The position numbers and the translations under genes were made by a program. A stretch of 64,000 nt of DNA from positions 558,001 to 622,000 of the forward strand of contig NZ_JRHH01000002.1 of NCBI RefSeq assembly GCF_000757385.1, written 5' to 3'. Origin of the DNA: Flavobacterium aquatile LMG 4008 = ATCC 11947. GTDB lineage: Bacteria > Bacteroidota > Bacteroidia > Flavobacteriales > Flavobacteriaceae. Positions 33,637 to 42,130 of the stretch are shown piece after piece. The notes beneath the pieces were generated by a model. It was not told the DNA's origin, ran no database searches, and saw only the letters and a list, made by a program, of their open reading frames with translations. The first letter of the stretch is position 1. Every line of letters begins with the position of its first letter.

Positions 33637-33669
33637 TTTGATGTAATTTGGTATAAAATACTACATTTG
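33637..33669 (+). promoter_or_regulatory. Promoter of the thioredoxin-fold gene
   Basis: TTTG (33637-33640), a 21-bp spacer and TACATTTG (33662-33669) fit the Bacteroidota consensus. The leader would be about 45-50 nt. Confidence 0.75.
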
Positions 33670-33721
33670 TATATTAATATTTCTTTTTCATACGTGAGAA
33701 GGATACAAATATTTTGGTTTT

Positions 33722-34018
33722 ATGTCAAAATTTGGTGAACTTATAAACGCTCAAGTTCCTGTGTTAATTGACTTTTACACAGAGTGGAACGAATCATCTG
33801 TATCAATGCATCCTGTAATTAGAGATGTAGCGGCAGCACTTGGTGATAAGGCAAAAGTGATTAAAATTGATGTGGATAAAAATCAAGAATTAGCAGAAGC
33901 ACTTCGAATAAAAGGTTTACCAACACTTATGATTTACAAAGAAGGTCAAATGGTGTGGAGACAATCGGGTGAATTAGATGCTAATACTATAATTGGTTTA
34001 GTTCAAGAACAGGTTTAA
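33722..34018 (+). CDS. Thioredoxin-fold protein lacking the active-site cysteines
   Basis: A 98-residue, single-domain thioredoxin fold. The strand-loop-helix VLIDFYTEWNESSVSMHPVI aligns with the WCGPC region of thioredoxins, but the two catalytic Cys are replaced and the whole protein contains no cysteine. The cis-Pro loop is kept (IKGLPTLMIYKEGQMV), as is the buried Asp in strand one. It therefore cannot be a disulfide oxidoreductase; a chaperone, scaffold or binding role is more likely. It has its own promoter, and its stop overlaps the convergent deacetylase stop by four bases. Confidence 0.88.
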   Translation: MSKFGELINAQVPVLIDFYTEWNESSVSMHPVIRDVAAALGDKAKVIKIDVDKNQELAEALRIKGLPTLMIYKEGQMVWRQSGELDANTIIGLVQEQV

Positions 34019-34647
34019 TCTAATTTTTCAAAAACAAATCCTCTTTCATTTAAAAACTCTAGAGTTCTTGGTAATACATATTCCAAGTTCTGGAATGCTT
34101 TTTTACTGTCGTGAAAAACAATAATACTTCCCGATTTCACATTTTTCAATACGTTTTCTAAACATTGTTCTTTAGATATTGTTTGGTCAAAATCATACGA
34201 AATTACATCCCACATTATTATTTTGTATCCTAACTTTCTAAGTATTTTAGATTGCGATGGTTTTATTTTGCCATAAGGCGGACGGAATAGTTGGCAGTGT
34301 TCAGTACTAAGTTTGCAGTGTTCAGTTTCGTATAATTTGGTATTTTTAACATAATCATGTGTAGAAGTTTTCCAGCCATTTAAATGATTGTACGTGTGAT
34401 TTCCTATTGAATGTCCATCGGTTATAACTTTTTTAAAAATTTCTGGATATTTTCTAACATTATCTCCTATACAAAAGAAGGTTGCTTTGGCATTATAATC
34501 TTTTAGTTGATTTAATGTCCAATTTGTGATTTCGGGAGTTGGACCATCGTCAAATGTTAAATATACTTTATTTTCATTGTTAGGGATATCCCAAACGTAA
34601 TTTGAAAATAATTTCTTTATTAACCAATGTGTTTTTATCCAATTCAT
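34015..34647 (-). CDS. Polysaccharide deacetylase (NodB homology)
   Basis: A 210-residue enzyme of carbohydrate esterase family 4. Motif 1 is YLTFDDGPTPE (catalytic and metal Asp), motif 2 HSIGNHTYNH (metal His pair), motif 3 FRPPYGKI, then IMWDVISYDFDQT, and motif 5 SGSIIVFHDS. It probably de-N-acetylates peptidoglycan or another hexosamine polymer. No signal peptide is obvious, only an N-terminal hydrophobic/basic patch. Residues about 108-121 hold a 7-residue direct repeat (TEHCKLS, TEHCQLF) encoded by a 21-bp tandem DNA repeat, an in-frame insertion just before motif 3. Confidence 0.92.
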   Translation of the reverse strand: MNWIKTHWLIKKLFSNYVWDIPNNENKVYLTFDDGPTPEITNWTLNQLKDYNAKATFFCIGDNVRKYPEIFKKVITDGHSIGNHTYNHLNGWKTSTHDYVKNTKLYETEHCKLSTEHCQLFRPPYGKIKPSQSKILRKLGYKIIMWDVISYDFDQTISKEQCLENVLKNVKSGSIIVFHDSKKAFQNLEYVLPRTLEFLNERGFVFEKLD

Positions 34648-34716
34648 TTTTCAAAAATAAATAAAAAAAGTGCCAATAAATAAATCATTGACACTTAAAT
34701 ATAAATTGAAAATCAA

Positions 34717-37700
34717 TTATTCCATTTCTCTTCCAATATTCGCAAAACGATTGTTGTAATTGTTGAATTCGGTTCTGCTTTTAGTGTAGAATTCTAAATC
34801 GTTGTTGTTTTTCATCACACCAAGAAGACTTCTATATCGTTCAATATCAGTTGCGATATCGGTTCCAATATAGGTTTGATCAATAGGTTTGATGTTGCTA
34901 TAATACTTTAAATTTTCTTTGTATTTTGTCATTAATTTAGTTAGTAAATCACGTGCTTTTTGTTTTTCACCAACTTTGTAATATCCATCAGCAAAAGGTT
35001 CAACAGTCGAATAATAACCATAATAATCTAATGGAAATTTGCTAATTCCCATGTCAATTATTTTCTTGGCTTTATCTATTTTACCCTCTTTTATTAACTG
35101 ATACATTAATCTAGATAGGTTAGTTCTTGATGATATACTATTTTTTCTAGTTTCTGGATCATGATAAATTGTGGTTTTTTCACCATTACCCCAAGTCCAT
35201 TTGTTAACGATATTATACATTTTATCGGCATCAATTTGACCCATATCAGGATAATTCTCTTCGTTATATTTAGTTTTTATTGGAACCAATTTATAAACCA
35301 TTCCGTCCAATTGAAGATAATCTTTCATCCATAAATAATCATCATCTGCAAAACTTCCTGGACTAAAATAGATAGGACGTTTCCAATTGTTATTATTTAA
35401 AATGTCTAACATTATGATACGGTTTTTATATATTGCATTTCCAGAAATATCAATATCAATGAAGGGAACAATAGAATCGTTGTATTTTGCATCAACTACT
35501 TTGTTTTTAATTACCGCATTTTTATCAACTGGAATTCTAACTTTATTCGTTGGGAAAAAATGAACTTTTTGACCACTTCCCATTTCTACTAATGTTCTTG
35601 GGTCTTCGCTTTTAGCAAATTCCATAAAGTCTTTAATATCCCATCTTGAATCTTTAGCTTGATCACTAAAAATGATGTAATCTCTTGTGCCATCAACATA
35701 CTGATTGTGTTCAAATGAAATAGGCAATCCATCAGATGTATACGTTTTCATTTTCATCTGATCTACATACCAATCGGTCATCAATAAACTGGTACAGCAA
35801 ATTTTAATATCGGGACGAACACCTTCAATTTCTTGTGCGTACCAAAGTGGGAATGTGTCATTGTCACCAATTGTATATAAAATAGCATTGGGTTCACAAG
35901 ATTCTAAATATGCTTTAGCCATAGCAATTGCAGTATATTTATCAGATCTATCGTGGTCGTCCCAATTTTGGGCAGCCATAATAATTGGTGCCGCGAGTAA
36001 TGTTGCAGCAATAGTAAGTGGAGCGGCAATTTTAGAGGCTATTTTTTCTCTAATAATTTCATAGATAGCATAAACTCCGAAGCCTATCCAAATAGCAAAA
36101 ATATAGAATGAACCAACTAGTGCATAATCTCTTTCTCTTGGCTCAAAAGGTCTTTCATTAAGATAAATTTTTAATGCTAATCCAGTAAACAAAAACAGTG
36201 CTAATAAGACATAAAAGCTTTTTAAATCTCTTTGTGCATGATACATAAATCCGATTAATCCTAAAATGAACGGAATAAAGAAGTAAACGTTTCTACCTTT
36301 ATTGTTTAATGTATCTGATGGCAAATCGGTTTGAGAACCTAAGTGAAGTTCATCTATAAACTTAATTCCGCTCAACCAATTTCCGTCTAAATTGTCATAT
36401 CTTCCTTGGATATCATTTTGTCGTCCTACGAAATTCCAAAGTAAATAACGACCGTACATGTAACCAAATTGGTATTCAACCATATATCGAAGATTGTCCC
36501 AAGTTGATGGTTTTTCGATAATTAGATAATCGCCGTAAGCTTTTAAAAATGCCACATAACCATCATTGTCAATTTTTTTAGAAGCATAAGCATTTCTGAA
36601 TTCTGATACAATTTTGGTAAGTTCAGGCTCTTCGGAATAATCAGGATTTATTCTAAATTCTGGTGGACTTGAAAAATTAATATAATTTGCTACGTGATCG
36701 GTACTCCACATTCTAGGTAAAATGGCTTTGTGCGCGTCATCAGTATTTTGTTCCGCATTTTTGAAATTATTTACAACAACATATTTACCCGTTTTGTAAT
36801 CTCTTTCGTAGTTTGGTGCTTTGTCAAGATAAGGGTTATCTTCATCTAAACCTGCAAAAGTATCTGTATATTGTGGTCCGTAAAACAAAGGATTTGCACC
36901 ATATTGCTCACGATTGTAGTAGGCTAAAACTTCGGCAGCATCAGAAGGTTTGTTCTCGTTAATTGGGGTATTTGCATTGGCACGAATTGGCAACATCATC
37001 CAAGTTGAAAATCCAATTAAGACAAATAATACACACAATAATATGGTGTTGTAAAATGGTTGTTCTTTTTTCTTGGTGTATCGCAATCCTAAATAGAAGA
37101 AACCAATAATCAACAACAAAGCAAAAATACTTCCAGAATCGAATGGTAAACCTAATGAGTTGACCATGAAAATTTCGGTTTTTCCGAAGAAAGCCAAGGT
37201 GTAAGGCAATAATAATTTGAAGATAAAAAGTAAAACTGCAATGATAACAATGTTTGCTACAATGAAGTTTTTAATAGTTACCTTTTTATAATTTTTAAAA
37301 TAGTATAAAAATCCAATTGACGGAATAGCAAGCAATGCCATGAAGTGAACTCCAAAAGACAAACCAACTACCAATGAAATCAATACTAACCAACGATTTC
37401 CTCGTGGTGTATTCATATCTTCTTCCCATTTTAATCCTAACCAGAATAATAATGCAATTAGTAAAGTTGCCATTGCATAAACTTCGGCTTCAACGGCATT
37501 GTACCAAAAACTATCCGAAAAAGTGAAAGCTAATGAACCAACAAATGATGCTCCAAGAATAACAATGCTATTGTCTTTGTTCAATTCAGAATAAGATGCA
37601 ATTATTTTTTTGAGCAACATTGTAGAAGACCAAAACATAAATAAAATGGTAAATGCACTAGAAAATACCGACATCATATTAACCATGTAAGCCACATTTT

Positions 37701-37920
37701 CATTGCTTGTAGCAAACATAGCAAAAAATGCTCCCATCATTTGGTATAGTGGCGCTCCAGGCGGATGTCCAACCATTAATTTAGCAGATGTTGCAATATA
37801 TTCGCCACAATCCCAAAAACTCATAGTAGGTTCAACAGTTAGTGTAAAAGTTACTAAAGCCACAGCAAAAGCAAACCAACCTAATATTGTATTCCACTTA
37901 TTAAAATTAAATGTTGTCAT
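34717..37920 (-). CDS. DUF2723 multi-pass membrane protein with C-terminal soluble domain
   Basis: A 1067-residue protein. The first 650 or so residues contain about 12-14 membrane segments and the DUF2723 signature: TMSFWDCGEYIATSAKLMVG, HPPGAPLYQMMGAFFAMF and later YAMATLLIALLFWLGLKWEE. An Asp-Glu pair in the first loop resembles GT-C glycosyltransferases; the eukaryotic DUF2723 protein TMEM260 is an O-mannosyltransferase. A role in protein O-glycosylation is therefore plausible, not shown. The C-terminal 400 residues are soluble, with TPR-like helices near the end (LIKEGKIDKAKKIIDMGISK). It is monocistronic by position. Confidence 0.9.
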   Translation of the reverse strand: MTTFNFNKWNTILGWFAFAVALVTFTLTVEPTMSFWDCGEYIATSAKLMVGHPPGAPLYQMMGAFFAMFATSNENVAYMVNMMSVFSSAFTILFMFWSSTMLLKKIIASYSELNKDNSIVILGASFVGSLAFTFSDSFWYNAVEAEVYAMATLLIALLFWLGLKWEEDMNTPRGNRWLVLISLVVGLSFGVHFMALLAIPSIGFLYYFKNYKKVTIKNFIVANIVIIAVLLFIFKLLLPYTLAFFGKTEIFMVNSLGLPFDSGSIFALLLIIGFFYLGLRYTKKKEQPFYNTILLCVLFVLIGFSTWMMLPIRANANTPINENKPSDAAEVLAYYNREQYGANPLFYGPQYTDTFAGLDEDNPYLDKAPNYERDYKTGKYVVVNNFKNAEQNTDDAHKAILPRMWSTDHVANYINFSSPPEFRINPDYSEEPELTKIVSEFRNAYASKKIDNDGYVAFLKAYGDYLIIEKPSTWDNLRYMVEYQFGYMYGRYLLWNFVGRQNDIQGRYDNLDGNWLSGIKFIDELHLGSQTDLPSDTLNNKGRNVYFFIPFILGLIGFMYHAQRDLKSFYVLLALFLFTGLALKIYLNERPFEPRERDYALVGSFYIFAIWIGFGVYAIYEIIREKIASKIAAPLTIAATLLAAPIIMAAQNWDDHDRSDKYTAIAMAKAYLESCEPNAILYTIGDNDTFPLWYAQEIEGVRPDIKICCTSLLMTDWYVDQMKMKTYTSDGLPISFEHNQYVDGTRDYIIFSDQAKDSRWDIKDFMEFAKSEDPRTLVEMGSGQKVHFFPTNKVRIPVDKNAVIKNKVVDAKYNDSIVPFIDIDISGNAIYKNRIIMLDILNNNNWKRPIYFSPGSFADDDYLWMKDYLQLDGMVYKLVPIKTKYNEENYPDMGQIDADKMYNIVNKWTWGNGEKTTIYHDPETRKNSISSRTNLSRLMYQLIKEGKIDKAKKIIDMGISKFPLDYYGYYSTVEPFADGYYKVGEKQKARDLLTKLMTKYKENLKYYSNIKPIDQTYIGTDIATDIERYRSLLGVMKNNNDLEFYTKSRTEFNNYNNRFANIGREME

Positions 37921-38045
37921 AAAAAAGGTATGAAATTAATTCAAATGCAAAGAAACTATTTTTTTATCGAAACCACATAAATTGACGTTGATAAAATTTT
38001 TACAAATCCTAGTTTCTGTAAAGTTTGATGTAAATTATTATTTTG

Positions 38046-38729
38046 TTATTCTGATATTTTAAATTCTAATCCAATGAAGCGCGTACTTTCAATGGTAATT
38101 CGGGCATCATCCTGAAAATATTTTCTAATTTTAGTTATAAATACATCCATACTTCTACCCGAAAAATAGTCGTCGGTTTTCCAAACTGCCTTTAAAATCG
38201 CTTCTCTTTTGACCAATTGATTTCTATTATTGTACAGAAAATGAATTAATGCTGCTTCTTTTTCGGTTAATTGTTGTGTTTTGTTTTCTAATTTTAAACA
38301 CATTCTCTTTGTATCGAAAAGATATTTGCCAATCTTAATTTCTTGAATATTCATTTTTGAATTGCTTTCACTTCTCTTTAGAATATTGTTCAATCTTAAA
38401 ATTAATTCTTCTACTTCAAATGGTTTTACGATATAATCATCCGCGCCAAGCTGAAGTCCTTTAATTTTATCTTCCATCATACTTTTAGCAGTCAAAAAGA
38501 TAAAAGGCGTTTCCGGATTTATTTTAATCAGCTCTTCTGCCAATGTAAATCCGTCCATAACTGGCATCATAACATCCAAAATGCAAATATCAAAAGTGTT
38601 TTTCTGAAAAAGTTCTAATGCTTTTGCTCCATTTTCTGCCCAAGAAAGCTCAAAATTATGCAATTGCAAATACTGAATTAATACGGTAGACAAATCTAAA
38701 TCGTCTTCGGCTAAAAGTAATTTCTTCAT
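38046..38729 (-). CDS. OmpR-family response regulator (RprY-like)
   Basis: A 227-residue regulator. The receiver domain has the acidic pocket LLLAEDDLDLS, phospho-accepting Asp 52 in CILDVMMPVMDGF, FLTAKS and YIVKPFE. The C-terminal winged helix (residues about 130-225) contains LTEKEAALIHFLYNNRNQLV and SGRSMDVFITKIRKYF, typical of OmpR/PhoB DNA-binding domains and close in wording to RprY. It is four bases downstream of its cognate kinase. Target genes are not evident from the neighbourhood. Confidence 0.96.
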   Translation of the reverse strand: MKKLLLAEDDLDLSTVLIQYLQLHNFELSWAENGAKALELFQKNTFDICILDVMMPVMDGFTLAEELIKINPETPFIFLTAKSMMEDKIKGLQLGADDYIVKPFEVEELILRLNNILKRSESNSKMNIQEIKIGKYLFDTKRMCLKLENKTQQLTEKEAALIHFLYNNRNQLVKREAILKAVWKTDDYFSGRSMDVFITKIRKYFQDDARITIESTRFIGLEFKISE

Positions 38730-38733
38730 AAAT

Positions 38734-40089
38734 TTAAGATGGAATTGATAAAATAAAACGCGTTCCTTTTCCTAAATCACTGATCAAATTAATACTTCCT
38801 TTATGAGCTTTAATAATTTGGTCTACATAATAAAGTCCTAATCCTAATCCTTTTGTAGTATGTAAATTACCTTGCTCAACTCTGTAAAATTTATCGAAAA
38901 GTAATGATTGTTTATTTTTTGCAATACCAATTCCGTCATCTTCAATGCTGACACTGAATTGATTGTTTACTAGATTTGTTGAAACAACAATAGTTGTGCA
39001 TCCATATTTTACAGCATTTTCCAATACATTTATAATAGCAGTTGTAAGATGAAATTTATCTAAAGTCAATTGTGTTTCTGCTTTAAAATCAGTTTTAATT
39101 TCAATATTTGGATACGCTAATTTAAAATCATCAATTAGGGTTGTCAAAAATAAATTAGCTTTTATTTTTTCTTTTTGTAGTTCAATTTCTTCAAATCCGA
39201 GTGAATTGCTCATAACTTGATCGATTAAACTTTGTAACCGGTCGTTTTGGCGATTGATGGTGCTTAACAATTGATTGTAAATGATTTCGTTTTCTTTGAC
39301 TTCTTTGCGTTCCAATATTTTTGTAGAAACCGATAATGTGGTAAGTGGTGTTTTTAATTCATGTGTAATGTTGTTGATGAAATCGGTTTTTACATCACTA
39401 ATTTTTTTCTGCTTGATTAATGCTTTAAGAGTGATGATAAAAATCGTAATTAATGTGATTATGGATGCAAAAGCGAAGAATAACAATAAAGCCATTCGTT
39501 TTAAAATGATGATTTCCCAGTTTTTTACCGAAACATACAGCGCGTCTTCGGTAAGTAATTTGTAATTTGATTTTTCAGTATTTGAGCTTGTAGTTCCAAC
39601 GTAATTTCTAATTAAAAAAGCATCGTCTAGGGAAGCTAGATTTCCGTACATTTTATTTTCAATAAATGGCTTTTCAGCAAATAACGTGTCGGCTTGTTTG
39701 GCGTTATTGTAAATTACAAATTTGTTTAGAACGATAGCAAAATCAATTGAATGATCTGGAAATTCTTTATCGAATTCTTTTTGTAATTTTTGAGTGAGTT
39801 GTTTTCTAAAATGATTTTCTAGTAATTGCTTCTTTATTTGTGAACGATAATTTCGATCTATCAAATAGTTTTCGGCTAATTCTTTATAAAGAAAATCTTT
39901 CTTGTGAAAAATAGTACTGTCAATATCGCTATAGTCATTGGTTATGTTACTGAGTCGTTCCTTAACTTCGGTTCTAAATTGGGCTACCTTATAATTGTAT
40001 GTTGTAGTTACCAAATAATATTGCATAAAACAAAGCGCAATTAAAACAATAGCCGATAGAGAAATTAATATGTTTATTTTTTGCTTCAT
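38734..40089 (-). CDS. Membrane sensor histidine kinase (RprX-like)
   Basis: A 451-residue kinase. The ATG at 40089 is used because the TATTTTTG promoter box lies only 20 bp upstream, which rules out the in-frame TTG at 40104. Membrane segments at about 4-24 and 200-222 flank a roughly 175-residue periplasmic domain. The H-box INNITHELKTPLTTLSVSTK has its His near 243; the N-box region is INVLENAVKYGC, G1 IEDDGIGIAKNK, F-box LFDKFYRVEQGN and G2 TKGLGLGLYYVDQI. It forms an operon with the response regulator. Confidence 0.96.
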   Translation of the reverse strand: MKQKINILISLSAIVLIALCFMQYYLVTTTYNYKVAQFRTEVKERLSNITNDYSDIDSTIFHKKDFLYKELAENYLIDRNYRSQIKKQLLENHFRKQLTQKLQKEFDKEFPDHSIDFAIVLNKFVIYNNAKQADTLFAEKPFIENKMYGNLASLDDAFLIRNYVGTTSSNTEKSNYKLLTEDALYVSVKNWEIIILKRMALLLFFAFASIITLITIFIITLKALIKQKKISDVKTDFINNITHELKTPLTTLSVSTKILERKEVKENEIIYNQLLSTINRQNDRLQSLIDQVMSNSLGFEEIELQKEKIKANLFLTTLIDDFKLAYPNIEIKTDFKAETQLTLDKFHLTTAIINVLENAVKYGCTTIVVSTNLVNNQFSVSIEDDGIGIAKNKQSLLFDKFYRVEQGNLHTTKGLGLGLYYVDQIIKAHKGSINLISDLGKGTRFILSIPS

Positions 40090-40108
40090 TAAATAGGTAA
40101 TCAAAGTT

Positions 40109-40116
40109 CAAAAATA
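40109..40116 (-). promoter_or_regulatory. -7 box of the two-component operon
   Basis: TATTTTTG on the minus strand (CAAAAATA on plus) fits TAnnTTTG and yields a leader of only about 15 nt to the ATG at 40089. Confidence 0.6.
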
Positions 40117-40294
40117 ATAGGATTTCTATCAAAAATACCATTTTAATTCATCTTTAACCTACGATTAACTTTCGAATGCATTTTTTTGAAATTTAAAAAT
40201 CAATTTTATAATTGCAAAAACACATTAAAAACTAATTAGTTACCTTGAGACAAACTAAAATTGTTTTATTTTTTCAATAAAAAAAGCATAAATG

Positions 40295-40325
40295 TTTGCT
40301 TAAAATAAAATTTGTTTTAAATTTG
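40295..40325 (+). promoter_or_regulatory. Promoter of tRNA-Gln
   Basis: TTTG (40295-40298), a 19-bp spacer and TAAATTTG (40318-40325) match the consensus. About 60 nt of 5' leader precede the tRNA. The rest of the 40117-40391 gap is AT-rich with no gene visible. Confidence 0.8.
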
Positions 40326-40391
40326 CACCCGCATTCAAGTACAAACGAAGTTCATTGAACTCCAATAAAGATAAATGCTTGGTGAGATAAT

Positions 40392-40462
40392 TGGTCTATG
40401 GTGTAATGGTAACACAACTGTTTTTGGTGCAGTCTTTCAAGGTTCGAGTCCTTGTAGACCAA
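40392..40462 (+). tRNA. tRNA-Gln (anticodon TTG)
   Basis: A 71-nt cloverleaf. The acceptor stem TGGTCTA pairs with TAGACCA (40455-40461) and the discriminator is A. The D arm contains GTGTAATGGTAACAC. The anticodon stem ACTGT/GCAGT closes the loop TTTTGGT with anticodon TTG. The T arm is CAAGG-TTCGAGT-CCTTG. CCA is not encoded. It is a single tRNA with a promoter (40295-40325) and a terminator (40469-40496). Confidence 0.95.
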
Positions 40463-40596
40463 CAAAATAATCCTAACTTTACGGTTGGGATTTTTTGTTT
40501 CAACAAGGCGAGAAGTTTATCCCGATACTTCGGGAAGTCCTTGTAGACCAACAAAATAATCCCAACTACTAAGTTGGGATTTTTTGTTTCAACAAG
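40447..40596 (+). repeat. Tandem duplication of the tRNA-Gln 3' end plus terminator
   Basis: The segment from the T arm of tRNA-Gln through its terminator and TTTGTTTCAACAAG (40447-40507) recurs at 40536-40596, an 89-bp period. The copies are separated by 28 bp containing a TCCCGA/TCGGGA hairpin (about 40519-40535). The second copy has only the last 27 or so bases of the tRNA and cannot be functional. Confidence 0.9.
40469..40496 (+). terminator. Terminator of tRNA-Gln
   Basis: AATCCTAAC (40469-40477) pairs with GTTGGGATT (40484-40492), one G-T, followed by T. A second version with a perfect stem lies at 40558-40586 in the duplicated copy. Confidence 0.88.
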
Positions 40597-40608
40597 ATAA
40601 ATAAAAAA

Positions 40609-40636
40609 ACCTCTCAAGCAATTGAGAGGTTTTTTT
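40609..40636. terminator. Bidirectional terminator between tRNA-Gln and the usp gene
   Basis: ACCTCTCAA (40609-40617) pairs perfectly with TTGAGAGGT (40622-40630) over a GCAA loop. A-rich sequence on the left and seven T on the right serve both strands. Confidence 0.92.
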
Positions 40637-40657
40637 ATTATATAAAACTCTAAAAAT

Positions 40658-41482
40658 TTAGATTTTAAAAGTCACTACAGGACGCGTTGCATGATTTACT
40701 AAATCCTCACTGATGCTTCCGTTAAAGAAATGCGACAATCCTTTTCTTCCGTGTGTACTCATTCCAATTAAATCAGCATCAATACTGTTTGCAAAATTTA
40801 AAATTCCTTTTTCAACATTGGTTTCGTTGTAAACGTGCGTTGCTACTTTTTTAACTTCAAATCCTTTTAGGAAATTATTCATCGTTTGCTCAGCAACAGA
40901 AGTTGATTTGAAATTATTCGGAGTATTTACAGTAACTAGGTGAAGTGTAGCATCAAATTTGTTTGCAAATTCTACCACTTTAGCGAAAGGTTTTTTTACT
41001 TCATCAGCAAAGTCAGAAGCGAAAACAAAATCATCAACTTGGAAATCATTTTCTTCTTTTTTGATAATTAATACAGGAACTTCAGAGTTGCGAACTACTT
41101 TCTCAGCATTCGATCCAATAAACATTTCTTTGTATCCGCTGGCTCCGTGAGAACCCATTACAATTAAATCAACATTGTTAATTTGACTAATTTTAAGAAT
41201 TCCGTCAAATGCCAATTCAAATTGAACTACTTCCGAAACTTTAATACCGTCAAGATAATCTTCGTCCATTAAATCTTCTAGTTTTCTTATTGCTGCATTT
41301 TTGAAAAACATTATTTCTGGAATATCAGAACCACTTCCAACAGCGTCACTTCCTTGATGAGGTAGTTCTAACATGTGTAATAAAATGATTTCTCCATCAT
41401 TTTTTTTAGCGATTTGAGCTGCAACTTTTAAAGCATATTCTGCATGGTCTGAAAAGTCAGTAGGTATTAGAATTTTTTTCAT
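40658..41482 (-). CDS. Tandem-domain universal stress protein
   Basis: A 274-residue protein made of two UspA domains (about 1-145 and 150-274). The ATG at 41482 (MKKILIPTDFSDHAEYALKV) is the natural family start; the frame extends 25 codons further upstream but that part is implausible. The first domain has an ATP-loop-like IVMGSHGASGYKEMFIGS and the second LIGMSTHGRKGLSHFFNGS. Such proteins bind ATP or act in stress survival without a defined enzymatic step. It is monocistronic with a bidirectional terminator. A near-consensus TACCTTTA lies about 50 bp upstream. Confidence 0.93.
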   Translation of the reverse strand: MKKILIPTDFSDHAEYALKVAAQIAKKNDGEIILLHMLELPHQGSDAVGSGSDIPEIMFFKNAAIRKLEDLMDEDYLDGIKVSEVVQFELAFDGILKISQINNVDLIVMGSHGASGYKEMFIGSNAEKVVRNSEVPVLIIKKEENDFQVDDFVFASDFADEVKKPFAKVVEFANKFDATLHLVTVNTPNNFKSTSVAEQTMNNFLKGFEVKKVATHVYNETNVEKGILNFANSIDADLIGMSTHGRKGLSHFFNGSISEDLVNHATRPVVTFKI

Positions 41483-41583
41483 GATTATAAATAAAGATAA
41501 ATTTTGTTGTTTGTTCGTTATTAGAATATAAAGGTATAAAAAAAATATAAAAGCCAATGGTTTTTTAATATAAAAAAAATTCC

Positions 41584-41591
41584 TATATTTG
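41584..41591 (+). promoter_or_regulatory. -7 box of the rimP-nusA-infB operon
   Basis: TATATTTG fits TAnnTTTG, about 60 bp ahead of rimP. No clear TTTG is found at the -33 position. Confidence 0.7.
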
Positions 41592-41619
41592 CACCATTAT
41601 TAAACAGAAATGGGATAAT

Positions 41620-41645
41620 GAGGGAAGCACTGCTTCCCTCTTTTT
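41620..41645 (+). terminator. Terminator-like leader hairpin upstream of rimP (candidate attenuator)
   Basis: GAGGGAAGC (41620-41628) pairs perfectly with GCTTCCCTC (41632-41640) over loop ACT and is followed directly by five T. It sits between the promoter and the rimP start, about 25 nt into the transcript, where an unconditional terminator would silence the operon. Confidence 0.75.
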
Positions 41646-41653
41646 ATAAGAAT

Positions 41654-42121
41654 ATGACATTTAAAGAGCAAGTTTTAAAACTTTTAAATGATGGCTTAAC
41701 TGATAAGCCTGAGGTTTTTTTGATAGATTTATCAATTTCAGATACTTACAAAATTATTGTAACTTTGGACGGTGATAATGGAGTAAATCTTCAAGATTGT
41801 ATAGATATTAGTAGAGTCATTGAAAATAACTTAGACAGAGAAGAACATGATTTCTCTCTTGAAGTGGCTTCTGTAGGTGTTGGGTCTCCATTAAAATTGA
41901 TTAGACAATACAAGAAAAACGTTGGTAGAACATTAATTGTGAAAACAGCTAATGAAACTATCGAAGCCGAATTAGTTGATGCTAATGATGAAAAAATAGT
42001 GTTGTCTTGGATGGCTAGAGAGCCAAAAAAGATAGGTAAAGGTAAAGAAACGGTTCAAAAGACTCAAGAAATACCTTATAGTGAAATAAAAGAAGCAGTT
42101 GTTACAGTAAATTTTAATTAA
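41654..42121 (+). CDS. rimP: Ribosome maturation factor RimP
   Basis: A 155-residue RimP, needed for 30S subunit maturation. The ATG at 41654 ([11 protein letters not shown]) is chosen; an in-frame ATG at 41618 would place the leader hairpin inside the coding region and adds an atypical N-terminus. Family text includes [20 protein letters not shown] and [20 protein letters not shown], followed by the Sm-like C-terminal domain. It heads the conserved rimP-nusA-infB order; nusA starts 9 bp after its stop. Confidence 0.95.
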   Translation: MTFKEQVLKLLNDGLTDKPEVFLIDLSISDTYKIIVTLDGDNGVNLQDCIDISRVIENNLDREEHDFSLEVASVGVGSPLKLIRQYKKNVGRTLIVKTANETIEAELVDANDEKIVLSWMAREPKKIGKGKETVQKTQEIPYSEIKEAVVTVNFN

Positions 42122-42130
42122 AACAGAATA

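Noticed and set aside
40536..40596. Second tRNA-Gln gene
   Set aside because: Only the last 27 or so bases (T arm and acceptor 3' strand) are present; D arm, anticodon arm and 5' acceptor strand are missing.
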